Shown here piece after piece: positions 53,905 through 62,203 of a DNA stretch of 64,000 nt (its first letter is position 1; every line of letters starts with the position of its first letter). The stretch covers positions 62,001 to 126,000 of the forward strand of contig NZ_ATXH01000003.1 of NCBI RefSeq assembly GCF_000421585.1, read 5' to 3'. The notes under the pieces were generated by a model. The model made no database searches. It was not told where the DNA came from and saw only the letters and a list, made by a program, of their open reading frames with translations. This stretch comes from Thermodesulfatator atlanticus DSM 21156. Its GTDB lineage: Bacteria; Desulfobacterota; Thermodesulfobacteria; Thermodesulfobacteriales; Thermodesulfatatoraceae. The position numbers were made by a program, and so were the translations under genes.

Positions 53905-54783
53905 ATGTCTGTTGCGGATTTTTTGGCTTATTTGAAAAACGAAAAACGTGTGTCTCAGCACACCTTTCGTGCGTATGAGGCTGATTTGCGCCAGCTTGCG
54001 GCACACCTGGGGAAAGATCCTGCCCAGGCATCCCTGGCTGAAGTGCGCCTATACCTTGCCAAGCTTGCCAAAGAGTTAGACCGGGTAAGCCTTGCCCGCA
54101 AAATTTCTGCCTTTAAAACGTATTTTCGCTTCCTCAAAAAACGTGGCGAGTTAAAAGACGAAAGGCTTCTTTTTTTAAAAGGTCCCAAAACCCCGCGCAA
54201 GCTCCCCCATGTCTTAAACGTTGATGAAAGTTTCGCCCTGGTTTCTTTTCCCAAGGGGGCTAGCTTTTTGGCGGTAAGAGACCGAGCTATCCTTGAAATT
54301 CTTTATGGAGGAGGGTTGCGGGTCTCTGAGCTTTGTGCCCTGAGCCTTGACGATATTTTGATGGATTTGCAGGTCTTGCGTGTTAAAGGTAAGGGGAACA
54401 AAGAAAGACTTGCCCCTTTTGGTAGCAAAGCCAAAGAAGCCCTTGAGCAATACCTTTCTGCGCGGGAGGATTTTTTGCGTAAGAAGAAAAAAGAAACCAG
54501 ACATCTTTTTTTAAACATAAGGGGTGAGCCTCTTACCACGCGTAGTGTCCACCGGATTGTAAAGAAATATGCTTTGATGTTAGGGCTTGTGGAAGTATCG
54601 CCTCATACTTTGCGCCATTCTTTTGCTACTCATTTGTTAGAAGCTGGGGCGGATTTGCGCGTTATCCAGGAAATGCTGGGGCATGCGCGTTTGGCCACCA
54701 CCCAACGTTACACGCATCTTGATTTTTCTCGCTTGGCAAACATTTATGATAAGGCACACCCACGAGCCAAAAAGCAAGACTAA
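53905..54783 (+). CDS. Tyrosine recombinase XerC/XerD
   Basis: 292 residues. N-terminal SAM-like core-binding domain, C-terminal catalytic domain with Arg in [10 protein letters not shown], Lys in [40 protein letters not shown] (Tyr near the end). It resolves chromosome dimers at dif. Only one Xer is here, so whether it is XerC or the single XerH-type enzyme cannot be told. Followed by hslVU, the common order xerC-hslV-hslU. Confidence 0.93.
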   Translation: MSVADFLAYLKNEKRVSQHTFRAYEADLRQLAAHLGKDPAQASLAEVRLYLAKLAKELDRVSLARKISAFKTYFRFLKKRGELKDERLLFLKGPKTPRKLPHVLNVDESFALVSFPKGASFLAVRDRAILEILYGGGLRVSELCALSLDDILMDLQVLRVKGKGNKERLAPFGSKAKEALEQYLSAREDFLRKKKKETRHLFLNIRGEPLTTRSVHRIVKKYALMLGLVEVSPHTLRHSFATHLLEAGADLRVIQEMLGHARLATTQRYTHLDFSRLANIYDKAHPRAKKQD

Positions 54784-54793
54784 GGAGAAGGCA

Positions 54794-55318
54794 ATGAAAG
54801 GAACGACCATAATCGCAATCAAAAAAGACGGAAAAGTCGTTGTGGCGGGAGACGGGCAGGTTTCCCTGGGTGATACGGTGATTAAACAAAAGGCCCGTAA
54901 AGTGCGCAGGCTTTACCACGGAAAGGTGGTGGTAGGTTTTGCAGGGGCTACTGCTGACGCCCTGACTCTTTTTGAACGCTTAGAAAAAAAGCTAGAAGAA
55001 TATGGCGGCCAGCTTGTACGGGCAGTGGTAGAATTAGCCAAAGATTGGCGTACAGAAAGAACACTAAGGCGCCTTGAGGCCATGTTGATAGCCTGTGACA
55101 AAAACCATATGTTTTTGCTCTCCGGGGCAGGAGATGTTATGGAGCCAGACGACCAGGTGCTTGCGATAGGCTCTGGTGGGACCATGGCCCTTGCGGCGGC
55201 TAAGGCCCTTTTGAAGCACACTTCGCTTTCGGCCAGAGAAATCGCGCTTGAAGCTATGCAAATTGCTGCTTCTATTTGCGTTTACACTAACGACCAGATA
55301 GTTGTTGAGGAGCTGTAG
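54794..55318 (+). CDS. hslV: ATP-dependent protease proteolytic subunit HslV
   Basis: 174 residues from the ATG after AGGAG, chosen over a longer frame that reads back into xer. [13 protein letters not shown]: removal of MKG would leave the catalytic N-terminal Thr. [10 protein letters not shown] and [19 protein letters not shown] are diagnostic. It forms the twin hexamer core of HslUV and is 10 bp before hslU. Confidence 0.97.
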   Translation: MKGTTIIAIKKDGKVVVAGDGQVSLGDTVIKQKARKVRRLYHGKVVVGFAGATADALTLFERLEKKLEEYGGQLVRAVVELAKDWRTERTLRRLEAMLIACDKNHMFLLSGAGDVMEPDDQVLAIGSGGTMALAAAKALLKHTSLSAREIALEAMQIAASICVYTNDQIVVEEL

Positions 55319-55327
55319 GAGGAGACC

Positions 55328-56662
55328 ATGAAAAAAGACATGAAAGAACTTACGCCACGTCAAATCGTAGCAGAACTTGACAAATACATCATTGGCCAGG
55401 ACAAGGCTAAAAAGGCTGTGGCTATTGCCTTACGTAACCGTTGGCGGCGCCAGCAAGTTCCTCCGCCACTTTCAGAAGAAATTTATCCCAAAAACATCAT
55501 CCTTATCGGACCCACTGGAGTGGGAAAAACAGAGATTGCCAGAAGGCTGGCCAAGCTTTCCAACTCGCCTTTTCTCAAAATAGAAGCCACCAAGTTTACC
55601 GAGGTGGGCTATGTGGGCCGCGATGTTGAGTCCATGATTCGTGACCTGGTCCATATTGCGGTGGAAATGGTCCGAGAAGAAGAACAAAAGCGCGTGCAGG
55701 AAAAGGCCGCTTATCTTGCGGAAGAACGCATCCTTGATCTGCTGCTACCTTCAACTCCAGAAACTGAAAGAGAGGCTTTTTCCTCTACCCGTGAGAAGTT
55801 TAGAGAAAAATTGCGTCGTGGAGAGCTTGACGACAAGTACGTTGAAATTGAGCTTGCCGGCAAACCTACCCCTATGGTGGAAGTCTTTGCCGCCACAGGA
55901 CTTGAAGATTTAGAACAACAGCTGCGCGATATGATGGGAAGTCTTTTCCCCAAACGACCTAAACGTAAACGCATGAAGGTTAAGGAAGCCCTTGAGCTTT
56001 TAAAACAAGAGGAAGCTAACAAACTGGTTGATATGGACAAGGTGACTAAAGAGGCTATCAGGCGTGTTGAAACAAGTGGCATCATTTTTATCGACGAGAT
56101 TGACAAGATTGCCGCGCGCGCTGGGGCTGGAAGCTCTCCTGATGTTTCGCGCGAAGGGGTCCAACGGGACCTTCTTCCTATTGTGGAAGGCACTACGGTG
56201 AACACCCGTTATGGCATGGTGCGCACGGATCATATTCTTTTTATTGCAAGCGGGGCCTTCCACGTGGCCAAACCCTCAGACCTGATTCCCGAGCTCCAGG
56301 GGCGCTTCCCCATTAGGGTTGAGCTTGATCCCCTTACGGAAGAAGACTTTGTGCGTATTCTCACAGAGCCAGAAAACGCCCTGGTGAAACAATACAAGGC
56401 CTTGCTTGAAACCGAAGGTGTAACTCTTGAATTCACCCCTGAGGGAATAAACGAGATTGCTCGCATTGCCTTTGAGGTTAACGAACGTACGGAAAATATT
56501 GGCGCGCGAAGGCTTTATACGGTTATGGAAAAGCTTTTAGAAGATATTTCCTTCGAAGCGCCAGATGTTGCACCTACAAAAGTTGTTATCACTGCTGAAT
56601 ACGTGCGCGAAAAACTTGTTGACATTGCTAAAGACTTAGATCTTAGCCGTTTCATCCTGTAA
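55328..56662 (+). CDS. hslU: ATPase subunit HslU of HslUV protease
   Basis: 444 residues. [20 protein letters not shown], Walker [11 protein letters not shown], the pore GYVGRD, Walker B IIFIDEID and arginine-finger region [19 protein letters not shown]. It unfolds substrates for HslV. The GGAGGAGACC before the ATG is a good RBS. Confidence 0.97.
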   Translation: MKKDMKELTPRQIVAELDKYIIGQDKAKKAVAIALRNRWRRQQVPPPLSEEIYPKNIILIGPTGVGKTEIARRLAKLSNSPFLKIEATKFTEVGYVGRDVESMIRDLVHIAVEMVREEEQKRVQEKAAYLAEERILDLLLPSTPETEREAFSSTREKFREKLRRGELDDKYVEIELAGKPTPMVEVFAATGLEDLEQQLRDMMGSLFPKRPKRKRMKVKEALELLKQEEANKLVDMDKVTKEAIRRVETSGIIFIDEIDKIAARAGAGSSPDVSREGVQRDLLPIVEGTTVNTRYGMVRTDHILFIASGAFHVAKPSDLIPELQGRFPIRVELDPLTEEDFVRILTEPENALVKQYKALLETEGVTLEFTPEGINEIARIAFEVNERTENIGARRLYTVMEKLLEDISFEAPDVAPTKVVITAEYVREKLVDIAKDLDLSRFIL

Positions 56663-56665
56663 TTT

Positions 56666-57967
56666 ATGTGGCCAAGGCTTTACCCTCACCCTGAAAACCT
56701 TCCACGGCTTCTTTTTGCAGATAGGGATGGTCGGATTTATGACCATCCCTATCTTTTGGCCATGGGGCTTTCAGGTTACGACGTGGTGCTCCCCCAAAAA
56801 GAAGACTTTATCCCTTTGCCCATAGGGAGCGCCCTTTATGTTTTGCCTGATCGGCATCCCGTAGGCTTTGATCCTGAAAGGGAAGTACCTGTAGTTTTAA
56901 GGGAAAATCCCTTTGCGCCTCAAGAGCCAGCCTTTGCTGTAGCAGGCTATCTGGCTCCTGCCCATACCCAGCTTTATTTGGCCCCTTATGTAGAGGCAAG
57001 GCCTGATCTTCCACCTCTTCCGCTATTTTCTTATGCCTCAGTGGGATGGCATAAGGGACGTTTTTGGGCTGCAGCTTTTCGATCAGATTTCGACCATCGC
57101 CAGGAAGTACGTTTTTTTGACGAGGCCCGCATTGCCAGGGCGGCTCAAGAAATGCTTAAGCGCTTTGCTGAGAATCGTTTTGTGCGGCATTTGGTGGAAA
57201 ATTGCGTAAAGAGATACCGCTGCCCTGCTGCACGCAACTTTGTTTTAAAACGTTTTGAGGCACCAGCGCCCTGCTCTCCGTCTTGTAATGCTCGTTGTCT
57301 TGGTTGTTTGTCAGCCCAACCGCAAGATGGCCCTCACATTGCTCAGGAACGCATTGCTTTTGTGCCAAAGGCCGAAGAAATTGCCGAAGCCTTGGTTCCC
57401 CATCTAAAAGGAGCCAAAAGAGCCATGGTGTCATTTGGTCAGGGCTGTGAAGGGGAGCCCCTTCTTCAGGCAAAACTTATCGAAAAAGCTATAAAACTTT
57501 TGCGGGCAGGCACTTCCAGGGGAACCATAAATCTCAATACCAATGCCAGTCTTCCAGAAGAAATAGGCCGTTTAAGGCGGGCTGGGCTTGATAGTATCAG
57601 GGTGAGTTTATCAAGTGCACGGGATTTTTATTACCACGCGTACTTTAATCCAAGGGGATATAACTTTTCTCAGGTTAAAGAAAGCATAAAGCAGATGAAA
57701 AAAATGGGAGGGTTTGTTTCTCTTAATCTCTTTGTTTTTCCCGGGCTTACCGATGAGCAGGATGAGTTCGAAGCCCTTTGTGAAGTGGTGTCTTTAGGAG
57801 TTGATTTTATTCAGTTGCGCAATCATGCCATTGATCCGATTTGGTATTTAAAGAAAATTGGGTTTAAATCTACGGGGAAATGTTTAGGGATAAAAAATTT
57901 AGTAAAAAAACTGAGCCGGGCCTTTCCTCGGCTTTGTTTTGGCTATTTCAATCCACCCTTACGCTAA
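56666..57967 (+). CDS. Radical SAM protein of unknown function
   Basis: 433 residues. The first ~200 residues are a beta-rich domain of unknown role; the radical SAM motif is CNARCLGC (C-x3-C-x2-C), preceded by another Cys pair (CSPSC). GQGCEGEPLLQA is the GGEP-like motif, then INLNTNASL and LDSIRVSLSS. It starts 3 bp after hslU. The last 88 bp overlap the L,D-transpeptidase gene. Confidence 0.82.
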   Translation: MWPRLYPHPENLPRLLFADRDGRIYDHPYLLAMGLSGYDVVLPQKEDFIPLPIGSALYVLPDRHPVGFDPEREVPVVLRENPFAPQEPAFAVAGYLAPAHTQLYLAPYVEARPDLPPLPLFSYASVGWHKGRFWAAAFRSDFDHRQEVRFFDEARIARAAQEMLKRFAENRFVRHLVENCVKRYRCPAARNFVLKRFEAPAPCSPSCNARCLGCLSAQPQDGPHIAQERIAFVPKAEEIAEALVPHLKGAKRAMVSFGQGCEGEPLLQAKLIEKAIKLLRAGTSRGTINLNTNASLPEEIGRLRRAGLDSIRVSLSSARDFYYHAYFNPRGYNFSQVKESIKQMKKMGGFVSLNLFVFPGLTDEQDEFEALCEVVSLGVDFIQLRNHAIDPIWYLKKIGFKSTGKCLGIKNLVKKLSRAFPRLCFGYFNPPLR

Positions 57968-58878
57968 GCATTTTTCTGCTTGCAGGTATCAGCTTTTTGC
58001 CTAGAATTTGCTTGGCTCTTGAGCGTTTTGAATGGAGCCCAGACCAAACGGTAGTGGGGGAGCTTAAGTCTCACGTAGTGGGCGAAAAAGATACCCTTCT
58101 TGATATCGCTCGCTGGTACGATCTGGGTTATAACCAGATCAGTCTTGCAAACCCAAAGATAGATCCCTGGATCCCCCCTAAAGGGAAAAAAGTCTTGATC
58201 CCCAGTGAGTATGTTTTGCCGAGCATAAAAAGTGGTCTGGTGGTGAACCTTGCGGAAATGCGCCTTTATTTTTTTCGCAACGAAGGCGGCAAAAATGTCG
58301 TTTACACGGCCCCTATTGGTGTTGGTGTGGATGGCAAGCTGACAGACCTTGGTGTTTATACCATTATCCGTAAAAGAAAAAACCCTGCCTGGCATGTTCC
58401 CAAATCAATAAAAGAAGAAGAGCCGGATCTTCCCGATGTTGTTCCCCCAGGGCCTGATAATCCTCTTGGCACGCGGGCCCTTTATCTTTCAAGGGGTGCT
58501 TATATGATCCACGGGACGAACAAACCGTGGGGCATAGGACGCAGGGTGAGTCACGGATGCATGAGGCTTTATCCCGAGGACATAGAGGCTTTATATCCGT
58601 TGGTGCCCGTAGGGACACCTGTTTTTATTATTTATGAGCCTTTTAAGTTAGGCATAAAAGACGGCAAAATTTATCTTCAAGCCTTTCCTGATTTTGAAAA
58701 TAAAGTGCCTTCACCCTTTGAAGAAATTATGCGTCTTGCAAACAAGTTAAAAGAAAATAAAAGGGCCAAGGTAATCCTTTACTGGGCAGACGTTAGACAA
58801 GTTTTAGAAAAAAAGGACGGCATCCCCTATCTCGTGGGAGAAATAAAAGAGATAAGGGATGCCCTAGCAAACAGATAA
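57880..58878 (+). CDS. L,D-transpeptidase with LysM domain (YkuD family)
   Basis: 332 residues. Start at 57880 is inside the preceding gene; a later TTG at 57934 is also possible. Signal anchor (~20-45), a LysM-like segment (KDTLLDIARWYDLGYNQISL), and the YkuD catalytic domain with HGTNKPWGIGRRVSHGCMRL (His, Cys). It cross-links peptidoglycan or attaches Braun-type lipoprotein. The neighbouring, convergent gene encodes such a lipoprotein. Confidence 0.9.
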   Translation: MFRDKKFSKKTEPGLSSALFWLFQSTLTLSIFLLAGISFLPRICLALERFEWSPDQTVVGELKSHVVGEKDTLLDIARWYDLGYNQISLANPKIDPWIPPKGKKVLIPSEYVLPSIKSGLVVNLAEMRLYFFRNEGGKNVVYTAPIGVGVDGKLTDLGVYTIIRKRKNPAWHVPKSIKEEEPDLPDVVPPGPDNPLGTRALYLSRGAYMIHGTNKPWGIGRRVSHGCMRLYPEDIEALYPLVPVGTPVFIIYEPFKLGIKDGKIYLQAFPDFENKVPSPFEEIMRLANKLKENKRAKVILYWADVRQVLEKKDGIPYLVGEIKEIRDALANR

Positions 58879-58880
58879 AT

Positions 58881-59225
58881 TTATTTGGTTAGGCTTTTTT
58901 CAAAAACACGTTCGATTTTGGTGGCAGCAGTATCTGCCTTAGCAGCGGCTTGAGCTGCGCGGTTAGCAGCTGCATCAGCGCGCTGGGCCGCCATGGTAGC
59001 GGTTTGAGCAGCAGCTTCAGCACGTTGAGCTGCAGCTTCAATACGAGCAAGGGTTTCTTGAAGGTTCTGGCATTGAGCAGCCGCAGCTTTAGCTTCCTGA
59101 GCAGCCTGGATAGCTTCCTGCATCAAAGCCTTGTCTTCTTGTTTAGGGCAAGTGTTGCAGCCAATGGGAACCAAAAGAAGTGTAGCAAGGCCTGCCATTC
59201 CTAACCATTTTTTGACGCGTTTCAT
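58881..59225 (-). CDS. Lpp-like alanine-zipper outer membrane lipoprotein
   Basis: 114 residues. Lipobox LVPIGC (Cys ~23) after the signal, then a long Ala-rich coiled coil with heptad pattern (AAQRAEAAAQTATMAAQRAD, AAANRAAQAAAKADTAATKI) and a C-terminal lysine (EKSLTK), as in Lpp of E. coli, whose terminal Lys is linked to peptidoglycan. Convergent with the L,D-transpeptidase gene, 2 bp apart. The upstream promoter (59265-59293) is good. AGGAGG precedes the ATG. Confidence 0.8.
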   Translation of the reverse strand: MKRVKKWLGMAGLATLLLVPIGCNTCPKQEDKALMQEAIQAAQEAKAAAAQCQNLQETLARIEAAAQRAEAAAQTATMAAQRADAAANRAAQAAAKADTAATKIERVFEKSLTK

Positions 59226-59264
59226 AAAAACCTCCTCTTTGCGTAGTTATTAATTTACTCATTA

Positions 59265-59293
59265 TTTATACGGATAAAGGGAAAACTTTGCAA
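59265..59293 (-). promoter_or_regulatory. Sigma-70 promoter of the Lpp-like gene
   Basis: Minus strand TTGCAA (59293-59288), 17 bp, TATAAA (59270-59265), about 40 bp before the ATG. Four to five of six bases match in each box. Confidence 0.6.
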
Positions 59294-59466
59294 GGCAAAA
59301 TAATATTTTTGTCAAAAATAATAGATATTTTAGGAAAAATTAGTACTGCTATATAATAATACAAAAAATGTTTTTCAAAGAGAAACCTAAAAGTTGAGGT
59401 TTTTGCTCAACGCAAATTATCACTAAGAACAGAGATAAGTCACATTCAAATTGAGAAGGTCTTTTC

Positions 59467-59508
59467 TAGGATTGTTTCCATTTCCGGAACTAAAATGGAA
59501 ACGGATCC
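59467..59508. repeat. GGATCC palindromic repeat, copy C
   Basis: AGGATTGTTTCCATTTCCG, then GAACTAAAATGGAAACGGATCC. The most decayed of the four. The gap 59294-59653 around it shows ATTCAAATTGAGAAGGTCTT before and TTTTGCAAAGATCT after it, echoing the flank of copy B; nothing else could be identified there. Confidence 0.7.
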
Positions 59509-59653
59509 CTTGCAGTTGGGCTTGCAATACTGATTTCTACAATTTTGCAAAGATCTCGATTTGAATGCAAGGCATGAAGTGCCGAAGCGGTCTTAAGGGA
59601 AGTAACAACGAGATTGTGCGAGCATACAGATCATATCTAGATGAAGACGGGGT

Positions 59654-59872
59654 TCATATTTTTTTATCAATGATTAGTCCTCGGTGGAAAAGAGTCCCTT
59701 CATTTATTTTTTGATAAGCTTTAATCCCGTTTTCCCAAAAAAGTGTAAAGGTAGGCGGTGGAAGGGCTTTTTTGAAATGTTTTTGCTGGGTAAAAGGCTT
59801 CCTTTCGGTAATTTTAACTAGTTCTGCCTTCTTGACAGGATAGTTTTCTAGCTTTGTAGGAAAAATATACAA
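59654..59872 (-). CDS. Small hypothetical protein (TTG start)
   Basis: 72 codons opened by TTG at 59872 with AGGGGAG about 8 bp upstream. Basic and hydrophilic (KKAELVKITERKPF, QKHFKKALPPPTFTLFWENG). Not recognised; divergent from the flgM pair. Could be spurious. Confidence 0.35.
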   Translation of the reverse strand: MYIFPTKLENYPVKKAELVKITERKPFTQQKHFKKALPPPTFTLFWENGIKAYQKINEGTLFHRGLIIDKKI

Positions 59873-59929
59873 TTTTCAAGCTCCCCTCATTCCCTGCCCG
59901 AAAAGAGATATAGAGAGAGGTTGTAAGCC

Positions 59930-60259
59930 ATGAACATTCACTTTCGTCAAATACATAATGTTTTAAAGACGTATAATCGTCAAGCAGGGAAGAAAATTTC
60001 CTGGCAACGGCCAGGTCTCTCAAATGACAAGGTTTCTATATCCGAAGAAGGGAAAAATATGCTTTCCCGCCTGGCGCGACGTTTAAATCAGGAAAAAGCA
60101 CAGGATCTTGAGATCCCTGAAAAAAAATTTAAGTTTAAAGTCTTAGATGTCGAAAAAGGTGAAGAGAAGATAGAAGAAATATCAGAAGAAGAACAATCGC
60201 GGCTTTTAGAAAGGGTCGTCGCCAAAATAATGCAGGCGAAAGGAGTTGATAAAAAATGA
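59930..60259 (+). CDS. Small hypothetical protein coupled to flgM
   Basis: 109 residues, charged, no signal or membrane segment. N-terminal MNIHFRQIHNVLKTYNRQAG and a VSISEEGKNMLSRLARRLN block resembling the VELS-type motif of FlgM itself, then an acidic C-terminus. It overlaps flgM by 4 bp (ATGA). A small gene in this place is common in flagellated deltaproteobacteria; its role may be in flagellar export or regulation. Confidence 0.7.
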   Translation: MNIHFRQIHNVLKTYNRQAGKKISWQRPGLSNDKVSISEEGKNMLSRLARRLNQEKAQDLEIPEKKFKFKVLDVEKGEEKIEEISEEEQSRLLERVVAKIMQAKGVDKK

Positions 60260-60558
60260 AAATAGAAAATCTTTACCAGAAATTTAACGTCCAAACCGAA
60301 CAAGTTAAACAAGCCCAAGGCGAGATACAAAAGGCCGCTGTTGAAAACAAAAAACCTCCTGTACAGCAGGACCGTGTGGAGCTTTCTCAAACAGCGAAAG
60401 ACATTCAAAAAGTAGAGAAGGCCCTCAAGGCTACCCCTGATGTGCGAACCGAAAAGATTCGTGCCATTAAAGAACAAATCGAAGCGGGTACGTATCAGGT
60501 AGATTCCAAGAAGATAGCTAATGCCATGTTAACTGACCTTATCAAAGATATGGGCTAA
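60256..60558 (+). CDS. flgM: Anti-sigma-28 factor FlgM
   Basis: 100 residues. Unstructured N-terminal half, then the FlgM sigma-28-binding part: DRVELSQTAKDIQKVEKAL, VRTEKIRAIKEQIEAGTYQV and SKKIANAMLTDLIKD. It holds FliA until the hook is built and FlgM is exported. Its presence implies the organism is flagellated. Terminator 60591-60611 follows. Confidence 0.92.
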   Translation: MKIENLYQKFNVQTEQVKQAQGEIQKAAVENKKPPVQQDRVELSQTAKDIQKVEKALKATPDVRTEKIRAIKEQIEAGTYQVDSKKIANAMLTDLIKDMG

Positions 60559-60590
60559 TCAGATTAAAAACCATCCCCCTCCTAATTTTT

Positions 60591-60611
60591 GGGGAGGCTA
60601 AAGGCCTCCCC
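60591..60611 (+). terminator. Rho-independent terminator after flgM
   Basis: GGGGAGGC/GCCTCCCC stem with a TAAAG loop followed by TTTTTCTTTT. Confidence 0.9.
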
Positions 60612-60648
60612 TTTTTCTTTTCTCTTGTGATTTTTAAAGATTTGTCTT

Positions 60649-60761
60649 ATTAATGTGAGCATTAAAAGTTCGACGTTGTTAGGGATCCGTTCCTTTTTCT
60701 TGGAACAAAAAACGGGAACGGATCCCGAAGAGGAATGTTGACTAGATGCTCCCATTGATAA
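60649..60761. repeat. GGATCC palindromic repeat, copy D, with inverted outer ends
   Basis: The core GGGATCCGTTCC ... GGGAACGGATCCC spans 60681-60727. It is bracketed by ATTAATGTGAGCAT (60649) and ATGCTCCCATTGATAA (60746), which are inverted copies of each other, giving a 113-bp unit with two nested palindromes, MITE-like. The core has lost the CGAAAAA symmetry of copy B. Confidence 0.75.
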
Positions 60762-60791
60762 TTTCGAAGAAAAAGCCTTCGGGAGGCTTTT

Positions 60792-61070
60792 ATGGCTAAG
60801 AAGCGGGTGCATGTTTATATATCTGGGCGTGTTCAAGGGGTGTGGTTTAGAGCCTATACCAAAGAAGAAGCTGATAAGCTCGGGGTGAAAGGCTGGGTGC
60901 GAAATTTGCCTGATGGAAGGGTAGAGGCTGTTTTCGAAGGAGATGAAGAAGCGGTTGATGCCATGGTAAGGTGGTGCCACAAAGGTTCTCCTCATGCCAG
61001 GGTTGAGAAAGTAGAAGTAATCGAAGAGCCTTATACCGGTGAGTTTACTGATTTCGAGATTCGTTATTAA
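60792..61070 (+). CDS. acyP: Acylphosphatase
   Basis: 92 residues. [21 protein letters not shown] carries the phosphate loop and catalytic Arg; [20 protein letters not shown] carries the Asn. It hydrolyses carboxyl-phosphate bonds. RBS GGGAGG. Two bases separate its stop from the peptidase start. Confidence 0.95.
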   Translation: MAKKRVHVYISGRVQGVWFRAYTKEEADKLGVKGWVRNLPDGRVEAVFEGDEEAVDAMVRWCHKGSPHARVEKVEVIEEPYTGEFTDFEIRY

Positions 61071-61072
61071 AG

Positions 61073-62203
61073 ATGATTAATACCGAGAGATTAAAGACTT
61101 TTTTTCTTGAATTAGCCAGCATTGAAAGCCCTTCTCGTAAGGAAGGCCGGCTTGCACGCTATCTCAAGGAAAAATTCGAAAGCCTAGGTGCTAAGTGTCT
61201 TTTTGACAATTCTTCAACAAAAACCGGCTCTGAAGTAGATAATCTTTTTGTGAAAATCAATCCTTCTAGGCGGCCTTTGCTTTTTTTTGCTGCTCATATG
61301 GACACAGTTGAGCCATGCTCTTCGCCAAAGATCATTTTCGAGAATAACGTTTTTAGAACTGACGGTAGAACTATTCTTGGTGCTGACGATAAGAGTGCCA
61401 TAGCCATTTTGCTTGAGATCGCCCATATTTTGAAAGAAAAGGGCCTTGATATTCCTGTGGAGTTTGTTTTCACCACTTGCGAAGAAATAGGTTTGCTTGG
61501 AGCAAAGTATCTTGATTACTCTTTGCTTAACGCACCTTTTGGCTATGCCCTTGATAGCGAAGATCCTGAAGACTTGATTAACAAGGCTCCAGAAGCAATT
61601 CGCTTCAAGATAAAAGTGCTTGGCAAGGCAGCACATGCCGGGATTAATCCTGAGGCTGGGATAAATGCTATTAAACTCGCAGCACAAGCCCTTGTAGGCA
61701 TAAATCTGGGAAGGATTGATCCAGAGACTACAGCAAACATAGGTCTTATTAAAGGTGGTCAAGCCACCAATATCGTCCCTGAAGAAGTTGTTTTGGAAGG
61801 CGAAGTAAGAAGCCATAGCCATGAAAAGCTTGAAAAGCAATGGAAGCATATACTTAGCAATTTTCAACAAGTAGAAGAAAATTACCCTAAAATGGAACAA
61901 GATAGGCCGCGTATCCAATATGAAAAAAGGCAAGATTATCCATTAATGTCAGTGCCTAAAGAGCATCAAGCGATTAAGCTTGCAATGGAAGCAGCTCAAA
62001 AAATATCGCACCATTTGCGTCTTACTATTACTGGTGGTGGTTCAGACGCAAATATTTTTAACGCTCAAGGCTTTCCATGTGTTATCCTGGGTACAGGAAT
62101 GAGAAAAGTCCATTCTACTGAAGAATATCTGCCTTTTGATGATTTTATGAAGGCTTGTCGTTTGAGTCTTGAGATTCTTTTAACCGCGGCAAGACAATCC
62201 TAG
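61073..62203 (+). CDS. M20-family metallopeptidase (PepT-like)
   Basis: 376 residues. Metal ligands: HMDTVEP (His), GADDKSAI (Asp), TCEEIGLLG (Glu-Glu), DSEDP (Asp) and the C-terminal HSTEEYLPF (His). A dimerisation lid has GKAAHAGINPEAGINAI. Closest to tripeptidase-T-like aminopeptidases. It shares 59 bp with the convergent kinase gene at its 3' end. Confidence 0.9.
   Translation: MINTERLKTFFLELASIESPSRKEGRLARYLKEKFESLGAKCLFDNSSTKTGSEVDNLFVKINPSRRPLLFFAAHMDTVEPCSSPKIIFENNVFRTDGRTILGADDKSAIAILLEIAHILKEKGLDIPVEFVFTTCEEIGLLGAKYLDYSLLNAPFGYALDSEDPEDLINKAPEAIRFKIKVLGKAAHAGINPEAGINAIKLAAQALVGINLGRIDPETTANIGLIKGGQATNIVPEEVVLEGEVRSHSHEKLEKQWKHILSNFQQVEENYPKMEQDRPRIQYEKRQDYPLMSVPKEHQAIKLAMEAAQKISHHLRLTITGGGSDANIFNAQGFPCVILGTGMRKVHSTEEYLPFDDFMKACRLSLEILLTAARQS

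Noticed and set aside
54683-54793. N-terminal extension of HslV
   Set aside because: It lies in the xer recombinase gene; HslV homologues begin at the MKGTTI Met.
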